Shown here: piece after piece, positions 1 through 8,075 of the stretch
Numbering within the stretch: position 1 is the stretch's first letter
How the letters are laid out: every line of letters starts with the position of its first letter
NCBI GenBank assembly: GCA_036658435.1
Contig: JAVXEO010000009.1
Coordinates: forward strand, 1-48,388
DNA length: 48,388 bases
Direction of reading: 5' to 3'
Origin: DIGJ01 sp036658435
GTDB taxonomy: Bacteria > Bacillota > Clostridia > Lachnospirales > Lachnospiraceae
Position numbers and translations under genes: made by a program
The notes under the pieces: generated by a model
The model's input: only the letters and a program-made list of their open reading frames with translations
Told to the model about the DNA's origin: nothing
Database searches by the model: none

Positions 1-561
1 GGTTGTGCCCTTCTGTTCTCTTTCATTTAATTCCGCTTCTTTTTCTTCCAAACGGTTCTGCCAGTCTTCATATTGGTTAATAATCTTTGTTTCATAATTA
101 GTGAAAATGGTATAAGGCGTAAATTGTGCCACCGCAAACATCCCCACAATCATGATTACCAAAAAAACAAGGACTATTTTCAAAGTTCCTTTTTTCTTTT
201 TTTCTTTCTCATACAGTTCCCGGTATTGTTCTCCTCGTTTTGCTTCTTCACTTGGTGTTTCTTTTTTTATTTCTGTTTTGGGAGGTTCCGGATATTTAAC
301 GGGTATGCATCGAAGCATACCCTCCTCTAATTTTTCAGATTCCATTATATTTTTTCTAAGGTCACTTAAAAAAGTGTAACCAATTACAGTTTGAAACGTT
401 CCTTTATCTAATAATTTTTCATAAATCTTTTTAGCCAGCACCGAATTTTTCAAATCAGAGTTCATTGAAATGTAGGAAATGGCTTCGGCTTCCTTCTTTG
501 CTTTTTCATAGTCACTTCTATTGTTAAATATATATCCATTTAGTTCAAAATTACCTTTCAT
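1..561 (-). CDS. hypothetical single-pass membrane protein, 3' end cut by window edge
   Basis: This frame is open from an ATG at 561 to the window edge, giving 187 residues with no stop, so the C-terminus is missing. A strong ribosome binding site (GGAGGATCTTTT) precedes the ATG. The first roughly 85 residues look soluble and charged. A Lys/Glu-rich stretch follows at about 95-122, then one hydrophobic helix (KIVLVFLVIMIVGMFAVA) near residue 125-143, then a Glu-rich region that looks like coiled coil. This suggests a cytoplasmic N-domain, one membrane anchor and an extracytoplasmic coiled coil. I do not recognise the family. The downstream FUSC gene begins upstream of it in transcription order, with 50 bases between its stop and this ATG, so the two may be cotranscribed. 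Confidence 0.75.
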   Translation of the reverse strand, partial: MKGNFELNGYIFNNRSDYEKAKKEAEAISYISMNSDLKNSVLAKKIYEKLLDKGTFQTVIGYTFLSDLRKNIMESEKLEEGMLRCIPVKYPEPPKTEIKKETPSEEAKRGEQYRELYEKEKKKKGTLKIVLVFLVIMIVGMFAVAQFTPYTIFTNYETKIINQYEDWQNRLEEKEAELNEREQKGTT

Positions 562-611
562 AAAAGATCCTCCACTGTTAGGCTATCCATATGATTTCAC
601 TTATATTTTAC

Positions 612-2315
612 CTAACTTCTTTGTAAAAGACAAGGAGAAGTTGTAATGGATTCCAAGGCTATTTTTATCTCTTTCCACTCTCCCGAAGTCATATTTTTTT
701 GAAGTTTTTCTTCTTGCAGAAGTGCCTGCATAATCAGACTATAATAAAGTTGTGGTTCTGCCTTTTTTTCATGGAAGGTATGCACCAATAGTTTTATAGT
801 ATCCAGATATTTTTCTTTCAATTGTCCCATTGCAAGCTGCCTTTTAAATGGGAAAAATATGCAGTTTGCAATATATGCTATAATAATTCCCGCACAAATA
901 TACCCCAAACGTATCATAAAGACGTTTCCAACGCTTTCCCAGCCAAAAGTATTCATAAGTACCGCACCTCCCAGTGCCCCCACAGTAGAACAGGCAAAGG
1001 TAAAGCGATAATCAGACAGGTAAGAAGAAATATATCCTGCAGCCAGCATCACAATTGTACGTCCGGTCATAGAAGGAATGCAGGAAAAAGCAATTACAGA
1101 AGCACAGCCTCCCGCCAAGGTAGCCCATAATCTTTTTTTTGCCTTATTTCCAACATCATCTGCATAGGGAAGTGAAACAGAAGCCACAGTAAATAATAGC
1201 CACTTTCCATGAGGCAGATTTAAAATTTGAACCAGTGCTGTAAGTATTGTCAAAAGAATTGCAATTCGTAATGAATAAATAAAGCGAACCGGACTTGCTT
1301 GAATGGTACCTTTTATTTGGACTAATTTAGAAAAAGAAGTTTTTTGAAAGGTTTTTTGTTTATTTTCATCTTTCATATGATAAATGCGATCTTGTATTCG
1401 TTCCAAACTTTGATAAAGCTTTTTTTCAAAATCATTTTGAAAAGAAAAGTCTTCCCTGTTTAAGGCGGCCGGCTCTTTCCTTGGGCATTGTATAAATGTG
1501 TGGAATTCATTCAATCGTGTTTTTACTTTTTCCAGAATTCTTTCATCCTCCGGTGTAATTGTTCTCTTAGCGTTATATAAGGTATCATTCAAATCTTCTA
1601 AAATTAGTCCGCAGTCCAACATTGCAAGGGCTGCATCTGAAATATGAAGGGCTCTATTTCGTCGTTCATAAATCAAATGACTCAGTTTACAAAGGTTATT
1701 ATGAACCACTTCTGTATTATTTGGTACGCATTTCCCGGATAACAAACATTGCAGGCTATCCTGAACTTCCTCTATTATTTCTGTCAAGGTATTGCTTACT
1801 GCTTTTCCCATACGATGATTGCCTTTCACAAGATGGTAGCAGATAATACAAGCAGACCCAAAAAATACTGATATCATTCTTTTAGGCAGTTGTTCCAAGG
1901 TAATTGGAGAGATAAACACTAAAAATAAGTAGGAAAGAAGATATGGCATATATAAATCCATAGCATATTCAAAGGTAAAAAAGTAAAGTAGAAAAAACAA
2001 GATAATCAGATTTATTGGAATGGCTCCATAAGGATTCCATTTTCCAACTAAAAAAGAAGCGATTGTCATGGCTTCCATAATAATAAACTGGCTAAAAAAA
2101 TTCTTTACCGGTTTTGCTGCCAAATCTAAAAGCATAGATGCCGGCATAATAATAGCAAATGCAACACCTACAATGGAATTTTCTGCTCCAAAAATCATTT
2201 GAAATAAATTCACAAAAATAGCCGTAAAAAGAAAGTTTTCTGTGGCTGTCTTATAGTTTTTTTGAATGGTCTGCTGTATTGTTTTTAATGCTAATTGAAA
2301 CTGATTTCTTATCAT
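612..2315 (-). CDS. FUSC / aromatic acid exporter family membrane protein
   Basis: The product is about 567 residues. It has an N-terminal block of several hydrophobic helices (about residues 20-170), a long soluble middle (about 175-355) and a second helical block (about 355-500), then a short cytoplasmic tail. This two-block layout with a repeated membrane half is typical of the FUSC/ArAE (fusaric acid resistance, aromatic acid exporter) superfamily. The second block, around LPHGKWLLFTVASVSLPYAD, resembles the conserved FUSC core. The substrate cannot be told. The frame is open 25 codons further upstream, but that extension is encoded by a repeat element. AAGGAG lies 9-10 bases before the ATG at 2315, so I place the start there. 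Confidence 0.75.
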   Translation of the reverse strand: MIRNQFQLALKTIQQTIQKNYKTATENFLFTAIFVNLFQMIFGAENSIVGVAFAIIMPASMLLDLAAKPVKNFFSQFIIMEAMTIASFLVGKWNPYGAIPINLIILFFLLYFFTFEYAMDLYMPYLLSYLFLVFISPITLEQLPKRMISVFFGSACIICYHLVKGNHRMGKAVSNTLTEIIEEVQDSLQCLLSGKCVPNNTEVVHNNLCKLSHLIYERRNRALHISDAALAMLDCGLILEDLNDTLYNAKRTITPEDERILEKVKTRLNEFHTFIQCPRKEPAALNREDFSFQNDFEKKLYQSLERIQDRIYHMKDENKQKTFQKTSFSKLVQIKGTIQASPVRFIYSLRIAILLTILTALVQILNLPHGKWLLFTVASVSLPYADDVGNKAKKRLWATLAGGCASVIAFSCIPSMTGRTIVMLAAGYISSYLSDYRFTFACSTVGALGGAVLMNTFGWESVGNVFMIRLGYICAGIIIAYIANCIFFPFKRQLAMGQLKEKYLDTIKLLVHTFHEKKAEPQLYYSLIMQALLQEEKLQKNMTSGEWKEIKIALESITTSPCLLQRS

Positions 2316-2361
2316 ATGTAAAATCTCCTTCTGAATTAAATTTATACGATTGTAAGGATAA

Positions 2362-2467
2362 AGAGTCTGCTTTGCAGACTCTCGCGCCAAAGCATATTCC
2401 TTAGCGCGGCGCGCGCATCCAAAGCGGAGCGTTTTTATGTAATAGGAGTACTTTCCTATTAAATAAA
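2362..2467. repeat. GC-rich composite palindromic intergenic element
   Basis: This stretch differs from its AT-rich surroundings. It starts with a 9-bp inverted repeat (AGAGTCTGC, 3-base loop, at 2362-2382). It continues with a GCGC-rich run around 2382-2416 and ends with a 14-bp near-perfect inverted repeat at 2434-2467 (left arm TTTATGTAATAGGA, one mismatch on the right). The last palindrome recurs at 12814-12847. It lies between the FUSC start and the ssrA terminator and lengthens the FUSC reading frame by chance. It is likely a non-autonomous dispersed repeat (REP or MITE-like); this is inferred from structure and from the second copy of one part. Confidence 0.6.
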
Positions 2468-2505
2468 AAAAGGAGCACCGTAAAAGTTTTCACTTTACGG
2501 GACTC
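2462..2505 (-). terminator. intrinsic terminator of ssrA
   Basis: A hairpin with stem CCGTAAA/TTTACGG (2478-2484 with 2494-2500) is extended by GAG/CTC across a small internal loop. On the minus strand it is followed by a T-run (CTTTTTTTATTT). It begins about 10 bases past the mature tmRNA 3' end. The plus-strand side is also T-rich, so it may work in both directions. Confidence 0.8.
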
Positions 2506-2514
2506 TTTTTTATA

Positions 2515-2854
2515 TGGAGCTGGTGGGAATTGAACCCACGTCCGAAAACCCATTCACGCGAGTATCTCCTATCACAGTCCGTTATTTAACATTCCCTCTA
2601 TCTGTCCAAAACGGACATCGTACAGACTTCAGTAGCTTCATAATACGCCCATATACGCAAAGCTTTGCATATGTCGTTTCCCACATCATCGATACCTATT
2701 CTTAAATTGTGAGTGATTTAAAAAAGGCAACTGCCACTAGGCAGCGTAAGCTAAATTATCTTCAGCGTTTATATTTTTTCTAAGTTTTATAGTGGTCCTA
2801 GTCCACTGATAGCTGCTCGAGCTTCAAAATCCCCGTCGAAACCAGTACAACCCC
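2515..2854 (-). ncRNA. ssrA: transfer-messenger RNA (tmRNA)
   Basis: tmRNA rescues ribosomes stalled on broken messages and adds a degradation tag, working with SmpB. On the minus strand the 5' end GGGGTTGTACTGGTTTCGAC and the 3' end with GGTTCAATTCCCACC and AGCTCCA match the tRNA-like domain. GGGGTT pairs with AGCTCC in the acceptor stem. The tag frame is read at 2769-2737 and ends AEDNLAYAA then TAG, with the resume codon either AAC (2769) or GCT (2766). CCA is not encoded after the discriminator A at 2515. It is a one-piece tmRNA of about 340 nt. smpB and rnr are encoded a few kb upstream on the same strand. Confidence 0.97.
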
Positions 2855-2891
2855 TAAGGTTTGTTGGTTCTTCGCTTCTAATAACCTTTTT

Positions 2892-2921
2892 ACTATAGCA
2901 TGATTATTTTGCTCTTGTCAA
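2892..2921 (-). promoter_or_regulatory. sigma-A type promoter of ssrA
   Basis: TTGACA (2921-2916) and TATAGT (2897-2892) are separated by 18 bases on the minus strand, just past the chemoreceptor stop codon. Transcription would start about 30 bases before the mature tmRNA 5' end at 2854. This fits a short leader removed by RNase P. Confidence 0.75.
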
Positions 2922-2928
2922 GCTTTTT

Positions 2929-4605
2929 TTACTCTTTAACGGTATTGAATTGTTCCATCAATCCTTTTAATATTTCAGCTTGACCGGTAAGTTCTTCACT
3001 GGTTGCTGCACTTTCCTGTGCCGATGCGGAATTATTCTGTACTACTGCAGAAATTTGATCCACACCAATATTTATCTGTTCTACCGCATTTGCCTGCTGT
3101 TCGGATGATTTTGCAATTTCATCTATTTTAACCGTAATATCTTTGGCCCCACTTACCACTGCGTCCAAATTTTTTGCCGTTTCCTCTGCCATGGACATAC
3201 CGGCTTGCACTGCTTTTACCGATTCTTCAATTAGGGAATTGGATATCTTGGCTGCCTGGGCACTTTCCGTTGCTAATTTACCAACTTGATCCGCTACCAC
3301 TGCAAATCCTTTTCCTGCGTCCCCCGCTCTTGCTGCTTCAATGGATGCATTCAAAGCCAGAAGATTGGTCTGGGATGCAATATCATTAATGGTTTTGATA
3401 ATATTACTTATTTTATCTGAAGTATCGCTGATTTCTTTCATGGCATTTACCATTTGTTTCATTTTCTCGTTGCTGGCTTCTATCTCATTGCCTACACCGC
3501 CGGCTTCTTTACTGATTAAAGTAGCATTGTCTGCATTTACTTTTATCTTATCAGAAATTTCCGCTATGGTTGCAGAAAGTTCTTCTACTACGCCTGCCTG
3601 CTCCGTTGCTCCATTTGCCAGTTCCTGAGAACCGGTTGCCACCTGCTCCGATCCACTTGCTACCTGTTCTGATGTGGATCTAATATGATTCAGTACTTCT
3701 GATATTTTTTGAACAAAAAGGGTGATGGATTTTTCAATACTTTCAAAATCTCCCACAAAAGGCTGTTCCGGTCTAATATTAAAGTCACCGTCTGCCATAA
3801 TAGACATGGCTTTGTCAATATCACCAATATACACAGATAACGTATGAAATGAACTTCGAAGGCTCTCTGCTACATGTCCGATTTCATCATTGCTATGATA
3901 GGTTATTTCTTCTTTTAGATTTCCTTTTGACATTTCCTCTGCTACACGTCCGATTTCACTTAATGGTTTCATAATTCCATCAATAATTTTCTTTGCAATA
4001 ACATAGGCAAGAATACAGGCAATCCCTAGAAGTGCAACAATAACGATACTGATTATATCCACCATTTTTTTACTATCACTCAAAGTATCACTCTGAAGTT
4101 TTTCCGTCACCACATCAATTTCTTTTGCAATTTCAATGGCCCCGCCTAACGCCGGTGAACATTCCTCTAAAATAATTCGGATTCCTTCTGTATCATTTCC
4201 ACGATCAATAGCCTCCACTGCTTTGTTGGCAATAATAATCCAGGAGTTAAGTGCTTCTTCATATCGCTGGGTTAGTTCCTGACTTACCGCTCCGGTATCC
4301 TTTAGCACTTTTAAATTTCCTTCAATTTCCGAAATACTGCCCTGTATTTTTTCTTTATAGGCCGGATAAGTACTCTTGTCTGCATTCAATGCCATTTCTC
4401 TTGTTACTCTGGCTGCAATATTGGTTTCAATGCGGCACATTTTTACTGCCATATCTGCCGTTAAAGGTTTTTCAACGAAATTATTTAAATTATCATTTGA
4501 TTTTTTTAATTCCGTTAAAGAAATCAGGCTGACAACAATCATCATCACAATAACCATCATAAATCCAAATACTAATCTACCTTTAATTTTCATTTTCTTT
4601 AGCAT
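2929..4605 (-). CDS. methyl-accepting chemotaxis protein
   Basis: This 558-residue transmembrane chemoreceptor has a first membrane helix near residues 10-28 and a mostly helical extracytoplasmic sensor of about 150 residues, consistent with a four-helix-bundle (4HB_MCP) domain. A second membrane helix near 185-205 is followed by a HAMP domain and a long cytoplasmic signalling coiled coil. The hairpin tip that contacts CheA/CheW is recognisable as IEAARAGDAGKGFAVVADQV. There is no C-terminal CheR-tethering pentapeptide. The start is ATG 4605 because AAAGGAG lies 7 bases upstream; an in-frame ATG at 4626 has no such site. The ligand is unknown. It sits alone between ssrA and a divergent XRE regulator, with no che genes in the window. 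Confidence 0.93.
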   Translation of the reverse strand: MLKKMKIKGRLVFGFMMVIVMMIVVSLISLTELKKSNDNLNNFVEKPLTADMAVKMCRIETNIAARVTREMALNADKSTYPAYKEKIQGSISEIEGNLKVLKDTGAVSQELTQRYEEALNSWIIIANKAVEAIDRGNDTEGIRIILEECSPALGGAIEIAKEIDVVTEKLQSDTLSDSKKMVDIISIVIVALLGIACILAYVIAKKIIDGIMKPLSEIGRVAEEMSKGNLKEEITYHSNDEIGHVAESLRSSFHTLSVYIGDIDKAMSIMADGDFNIRPEQPFVGDFESIEKSITLFVQKISEVLNHIRSTSEQVASGSEQVATGSQELANGATEQAGVVEELSATIAEISDKIKVNADNATLISKEAGGVGNEIEASNEKMKQMVNAMKEISDTSDKISNIIKTINDIASQTNLLALNASIEAARAGDAGKGFAVVADQVGKLATESAQAAKISNSLIEESVKAVQAGMSMAEETAKNLDAVVSGAKDITVKIDEIAKSSEQQANAVEQINIGVDQISAVVQNNSASAQESAATSEELTGQAEILKGLMEQFNTVKE

Positions 4606-4715
4606 ATGTATTCTCCTTTGTATCATTATTTTAGTTGCATAATCAAGACCATTTTTTCTTGTATTATACTTTTGTATAATATATTGTTACTTCCCTTCCA
4701 TTTGTTTTTTTACAT

Positions 4716-4740
4716 AAAAACATATTAATTATATGTTTTT
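4716..4740. promoter_or_regulatory. perfect 10-bp inverted repeat in the divergent promoter region
   Basis: AAAAACATAT and ATATGTTTTT flank a 5-base centre (TAATT). It lies in the 264-base AT-rich space between the divergent chemoreceptor (minus) and XRE regulator (plus). The symmetry suits an operator for a dimeric repressor, possibly the adjacent XRE protein. A simple AT hairpin cannot be excluded. Nothing else clear was seen in this spacer. Confidence 0.35.
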
Positions 4741-4869
4741 ATTACAAATTGAGGGTAATTATCTCTTTTATTATACATTTTATATTGTATGTTGTCAATC
4801 ATAACAACTTCTGTGTTATGTATAATACAGATTGATTTTAGTCTATTATAGAAATTGAGGTGATAATTT

Positions 4870-5184
4870 TTGGAAAATTTTGTGCAAGAACGTATTACTC
4901 AGCTTCGTTTAAAAAAAGGGGTCTCCGAATATAAAATGAGCTATGATTTGGGGCATAGCCGCAGTTATGTCAACAATATTACTTCCGGTAAATCTCTTCC
5001 CTCTTTAAGCGAATTTTTTACAATATGTAATTATTTCGAAATATCTCCTTCTGCTTTCTTTGATCAAGACCAAGAGAATCCGGAAATGATTCAAAAAGTA
5101 ATAAACGAACTGAAAAAACTTAGTGATTCCGATATTTTTTTGTTACTTAATCTTATCAGTCGTTTTACTGTCTCGCCGAAATGA
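4870..5184 (+). CDS. small XRE-family helix-turn-helix regulator (paralogue 1)
   Basis: The 104-residue protein has an N-terminal Cro/C1-type DNA-binding domain (about residues 6-65; recognition region YDLGHSRSYVNNITSGKSLP). A short helical tail of about 35 residues follows, probably for dimerisation. The start codon is TTG at 4870, preceded by GAGGTGA with 7 bases of spacing. It resembles the regulator at 34036-34344 (34 identical residues over a 59-residue ungapped stretch), and both genes share the same 15-base leader GAGGTGATAATTTTT. It is one of only two plus-strand genes in the window, divergent from the chemoreceptor and convergent with smpB. Its target is unknown; self-regulation or control of the chemoreceptor is plausible from position only. 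Confidence 0.88.
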   Translation: MENFVQERITQLRLKKGVSEYKMSYDLGHSRSYVNNITSGKSLPSLSEFFTICNYFEISPSAFFDQDQENPEMIQKVINELKKLSDSDIFLLLNLISRFTVSPK

Positions 5185-5244
5185 AAATATGTTCTTTTAC
5201 TGTGAAATCTGTTTTAGCATCTCAGTAATGTCTTTTCATCAGCA

Positions 5245-5289
5245 AAAAAGTAGAGTAAGATACCCTAATTACACCTTACTCTACTTTTT
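5245..5289. terminator. bidirectional terminator between XRE gene and smpB
   Basis: A 15-bp perfect stem (5245-5259 with 5275-5289; left arm AAAAAGTAGAGTAAG) has a 15-base loop and A/T runs at both ends. It lies between the convergent ends of the XRE gene (5184) and smpB (5301), so it can stop transcription from either side. Confidence 0.85.
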
Positions 5290-5300
5290 ATAATTCTATT

Positions 5301-5768
5301 TTAATAAAGATTCTTTACTTTAAAATCCTTCTCTGCTTCTCTTCTTTGATCCTTTTTGGCAATATCCTGTCTCTTATCGTATAATTTCTTACCTCTTGCA
5401 AGTCCAATTTCAATCTTAACCAGACTTCCGTTAAAGTATACCTGTAATGGTACAATGGTATATCCTTTTTGCTGCATCTGTCCCATTAGCTTATTAATTT
5501 CATACTTATGAAGTAAAAGTTTTCTTACACGCAAGGGATCTTTATTAAAAATATTTCCCTTTTCATAGGGGCTGATATGCATATTGTAGATATATACTTC
5601 TCTATTTTCTATACGGATAAAGGACTCTTTTACGCTGCATTTTCCCATTCGCAGAGACTTAACTTCTGTTCCCACAAGTGAAATTCCGGCTTCATAAGAG
5701 TCTTCAATAAAATAATCAAACCGCGCCTTTTTATTGTTCGCTATTAATTTCTTTCCTACTGTCTTCAT
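5301..5768 (-). CDS. smpB: SsrA-binding protein SmpB
   Basis: The 155-residue product matches the family's usual length. It binds the tRNA-like part of tmRNA and carries it to stalled ribosomes. Conserved features seen are NKKARFDYFIEDSYEAGISL, the GTEVKSLR segment, LVKIEIGLARGKKLYDKR and the basic C-terminal tail (KKDQRREAEKDFKVKNLY) that enters the empty mRNA channel. The start is ATG 5768 with GAGGAG just upstream; a TTG four codons earlier is less likely. The gene overlaps the 3' end of rnr by about 38 bases, pointing to one transcript and probable translational coupling. Confidence 0.97.
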   Translation of the reverse strand: MKTVGKKLIANNKKARFDYFIEDSYEAGISLVGTEVKSLRMGKCSVKESFIRIENREVYIYNMHISPYEKGNIFNKDPLRVRKLLLHKYEINKLMGQMQQKGYTIVPLQVYFNGSLVKIEIGLARGKKLYDKRQDIAKKDQRREAEKDFKVKNLY

Positions 5769-7899
5769 TGTTCTCCTCAACTAAATCAAAGTCTATGGTA
5801 CGGAGTACCTTATCTACACCCGTTACTTGAATTTTTACACGTTCTCCCAATTTATAGGTTTTCTTAGTGTTTTCTCCCACCATGACATAATGTTCTTCAT
5901 CATAGAAATAAAAATCATCTTTTAAGGAAGTTACACGAATCATACCTTCTACTGTGTTGGGAAGTTCTACATAAATTCCCCAGGATGTAATACCTGAAAT
6001 AACTCCATCAAAGGTGTCTCCAATAAACTGCTTCATATATTCTGCCTTTTTCAGCTTTTCTACTTCCCGTTCTGCTTCATCGGCTCTTCGCTCCATAGCG
6101 CTGGAATGTGCGGCTACTTCTGGTAAAATCTGTGTATAATGCTTGCTTCTCTTTTCGGGCAGACCCTGCTTTATGCTTTCTTTTATAATGCGGTGAATCT
6201 GCAGATCCGGATATCTTCGAATCGGTGAAGTAAAATGACAGTAATATTTTGTAGCTAATCCAAAATGTCCTTCGTTGGTTACGGTGTATTTTGCCTGTTT
6301 CATGGAACGAAGGGTTAAGCGGCTAATCAAAGGTTCTTCCGGCGTTCCTTCTATTTTATCAATTAATTTCTGCAGTTCTTTTGGATGTATCTCATCCTGT
6401 CCCGCTTTTATGGTGTATCCAAAATTATTAATAAAGATACCCAGTTTCATGATTTTCTCCGGATCCGGATTTTCATGTGTACGATAAACAAAAGGAACTT
6501 CCTGCCAAAAGAAATCTTCTGCAACGGTTTCATTTGCAATCAACATAAAATCTTCGATAATCTTAGTTGCCTTATTGCGCTCATATGCGTTGATTTCAAT
6601 TGGTTTTCCTTTGCTGTCCAAAGTGATTTTGCTCTCCGGAAAGTCAAAGTCAATGGATCCTCTTTCTCTTCTTTTTTCTCTGAGAATATTAGCTAATTCC
6701 TGCATTCTTTCAAACATGGGAACTAAAGACTCATATTCTTTGATTTCTTCTTCCTCTTTGTCTTCCAAAATCTTTTTAACACTGGTGTAGGTCATTCTGC
6801 GGTTGACATTAATTACACTTTCTACAATCTTATGACTGACTACCTTTCCTTTGTCATCAATGTCCATCAAGCAGCTTAAGGCTAAACGATCAACCCCTGC
6901 ATTTAAGGAACAGATTCCATTGGAAAGCTTATGGGGAAGCATAGGAATCACACGGTCTACCAAATATACACTGGTACCCCGTTTTAAAGCTTCCTCATCC
7001 AGAGCGGACTTTTCTGTTACATAATGGGAAACATCTGCAATGTGCACTCCCAGTTTGTAGAGTTTTCCTTCTTTTGTTAAGGAAACGGCATCATCTAAAT
7101 CTTTTGCATCTTCTCCATCAATAGTAACCATTTCCACCTGTCTCAAATCACAACGTCCACCTATATCGGCTGTACTTATTTCATCCGGTGTCCGGTCGGT
7201 TTGTTTTATTACTTCCTCCGGAAATTCTTCCGGAAGTCCATATCCTCTGACAATAGAAATAATGTCCACTCCCGGATCATTCATATGCCCAAGAATTTCT
7301 ATAATCTTGCCTTCCGGATTCTTTTTATTATCTCCATAGGAAGTAATCTCTGCCACTACTTTATGGCCGGTAACCGCACCTTTGGAACACTCCAGCGGAA
7401 TAAAAATATCGCTTCCCAGTTTCAGATTATCGGCAACCACAAATCCAAATGTATTACTCTTTGTATAGGTTCCAACCACCGTACTGGTTTCTCTTTCTAA
7501 AACCAAAGCAATTCTGCCTTCTTTTCTTTTTCCGCCTTTGTAATCCACAAGTTCCACCTGCACTTTATCTCCATTTAAAGCGCCCTTTGTTGCCTTGTCC
7601 GGTATAAAAATATCATCTTTTTCGCCTTCAATTGTTACGAAGCCATATCCTTTTTGGGTTCCACAAAAGATTCCTGTTAATAAATCTCCGGAAAGCGGCT
7701 TTATTTTTCCTTTTTCATCAATGGATAACTTACCTTCTGCACAAAGGCTGTCAATGACCTGTTTTAGATCCTCCTTTTCATTTCTTGGCACCTGTAATAT
7801 ACCAACCATTTCTTTGAACTTGATGGGTCTATATTCTTTACTTATAGTATAGTTATAAATTATACTTTTCTTTTCTTCTAATCTTTCTTTATCCAACAT
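5731..7899 (-). CDS. rnr: ribonuclease R (3'-5' exoribonuclease)
   Basis: The protein is about 722 residues and follows the RNase II/R plan. It has an N-terminal winged-helix region (about 1-70), two cold-shock-like OB domains (about 75-210), the RNB catalytic domain (about 245-585) and a C-terminal S1 domain (about 635-710). The metal-binding signature DGEDAKDLDDAVSL is intact, as is the HFTSPIRRYPDLQIHR motif. RNase R degrades structured RNA and, with tmRNA and SmpB, non-stop messages. Two ATGs six bases apart (7905, 7899) are possible. GAGAGG is better spaced for 7899. A TATAAT box (7938-7933) gives it a possible promoter of its own after the secG terminator. It overlaps smpB at its 3' end. 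Confidence 0.96.
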   Translation of the reverse strand: MLDKERLEEKKSIIYNYTISKEYRPIKFKEMVGILQVPRNEKEDLKQVIDSLCAEGKLSIDEKGKIKPLSGDLLTGIFCGTQKGYGFVTIEGEKDDIFIPDKATKGALNGDKVQVELVDYKGGKRKEGRIALVLERETSTVVGTYTKSNTFGFVVADNLKLGSDIFIPLECSKGAVTGHKVVAEITSYGDNKKNPEGKIIEILGHMNDPGVDIISIVRGYGLPEEFPEEVIKQTDRTPDEISTADIGGRCDLRQVEMVTIDGEDAKDLDDAVSLTKEGKLYKLGVHIADVSHYVTEKSALDEEALKRGTSVYLVDRVIPMLPHKLSNGICSLNAGVDRLALSCLMDIDDKGKVVSHKIVESVINVNRRMTYTSVKKILEDKEEEEIKEYESLVPMFERMQELANILREKRRERGSIDFDFPESKITLDSKGKPIEINAYERNKATKIIEDFMLIANETVAEDFFWQEVPFVYRTHENPDPEKIMKLGIFINNFGYTIKAGQDEIHPKELQKLIDKIEGTPEEPLISRLTLRSMKQAKYTVTNEGHFGLATKYYCHFTSPIRRYPDLQIHRIIKESIKQGLPEKRSKHYTQILPEVAAHSSAMERRADEAEREVEKLKKAEYMKQFIGDTFDGVISGITSWGIYVELPNTVEGMIRVTSLKDDFYFYDEEHYVMVGENTKKTYKLGERVKIQVTGVDKVLRTIDFDLVEENNEDSRKEINSEQ

Positions 7900-7950
7900 A
7901 ACCATACACCTCTCTTTCTGTACTCATATCTAATTATACACTATTATTTG

Positions 7951-7983
7951 TAAAAAAAACACCCTTCCTTAGAAGAGTGTTTT
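7951..7983 (-). terminator. intrinsic terminator downstream of secG
   Basis: A 10-bp stem with one mismatch (7958-7967 with 7972-7981) and loop CTTA is followed on the minus strand by a run of eight T. It separates the secG transcript from rnr. Confidence 0.8.
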
Positions 7984-8005
7984 GAAAATTTCATATTTAT
8001 TGCAG

Positions 8006-8065
8006 CGACTCTCTTTATCAAAAAATATTGTCTACAAAGCCCACTACTGCGCCATGGAAGAGTCG
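8006..8065 (-). other. structured 3'-UTR element downstream of secG
   Basis: In the 170-base space between secG and rnr, CGACTC (8006-8011) pairs with GAGTCG (8060-8065), and a few further pairs close a loop of about 45 bases. The enclosed minus-strand sequence (including GGCGCAGTAGTGGGCTTTG) is richer in G than its surroundings. It lies just upstream of the terminator at 7951-7983, so it would be part of the secG 3' UTR or a small RNA processed from it. I do not recognise an RNA family. Confidence 0.3.
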
Positions 8066-8075
8066 TTACTATTTA

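Noticed and set aside
2514..2705. Plus-strand ORF starting MELVGIEPTSENP
   Set aside because: It is the complement of the tmRNA 3' domain. ORFs reading this way are well-known false genes made from T-arm sequences of tmRNA and tRNA.
4001..4605. Idea that the chemoreceptor is driven by a flagellar sigma-D/sigma-28 promoter
   Set aside because: No TAAA...GCCGATA-like sequence was found in the minus-strand upstream region.
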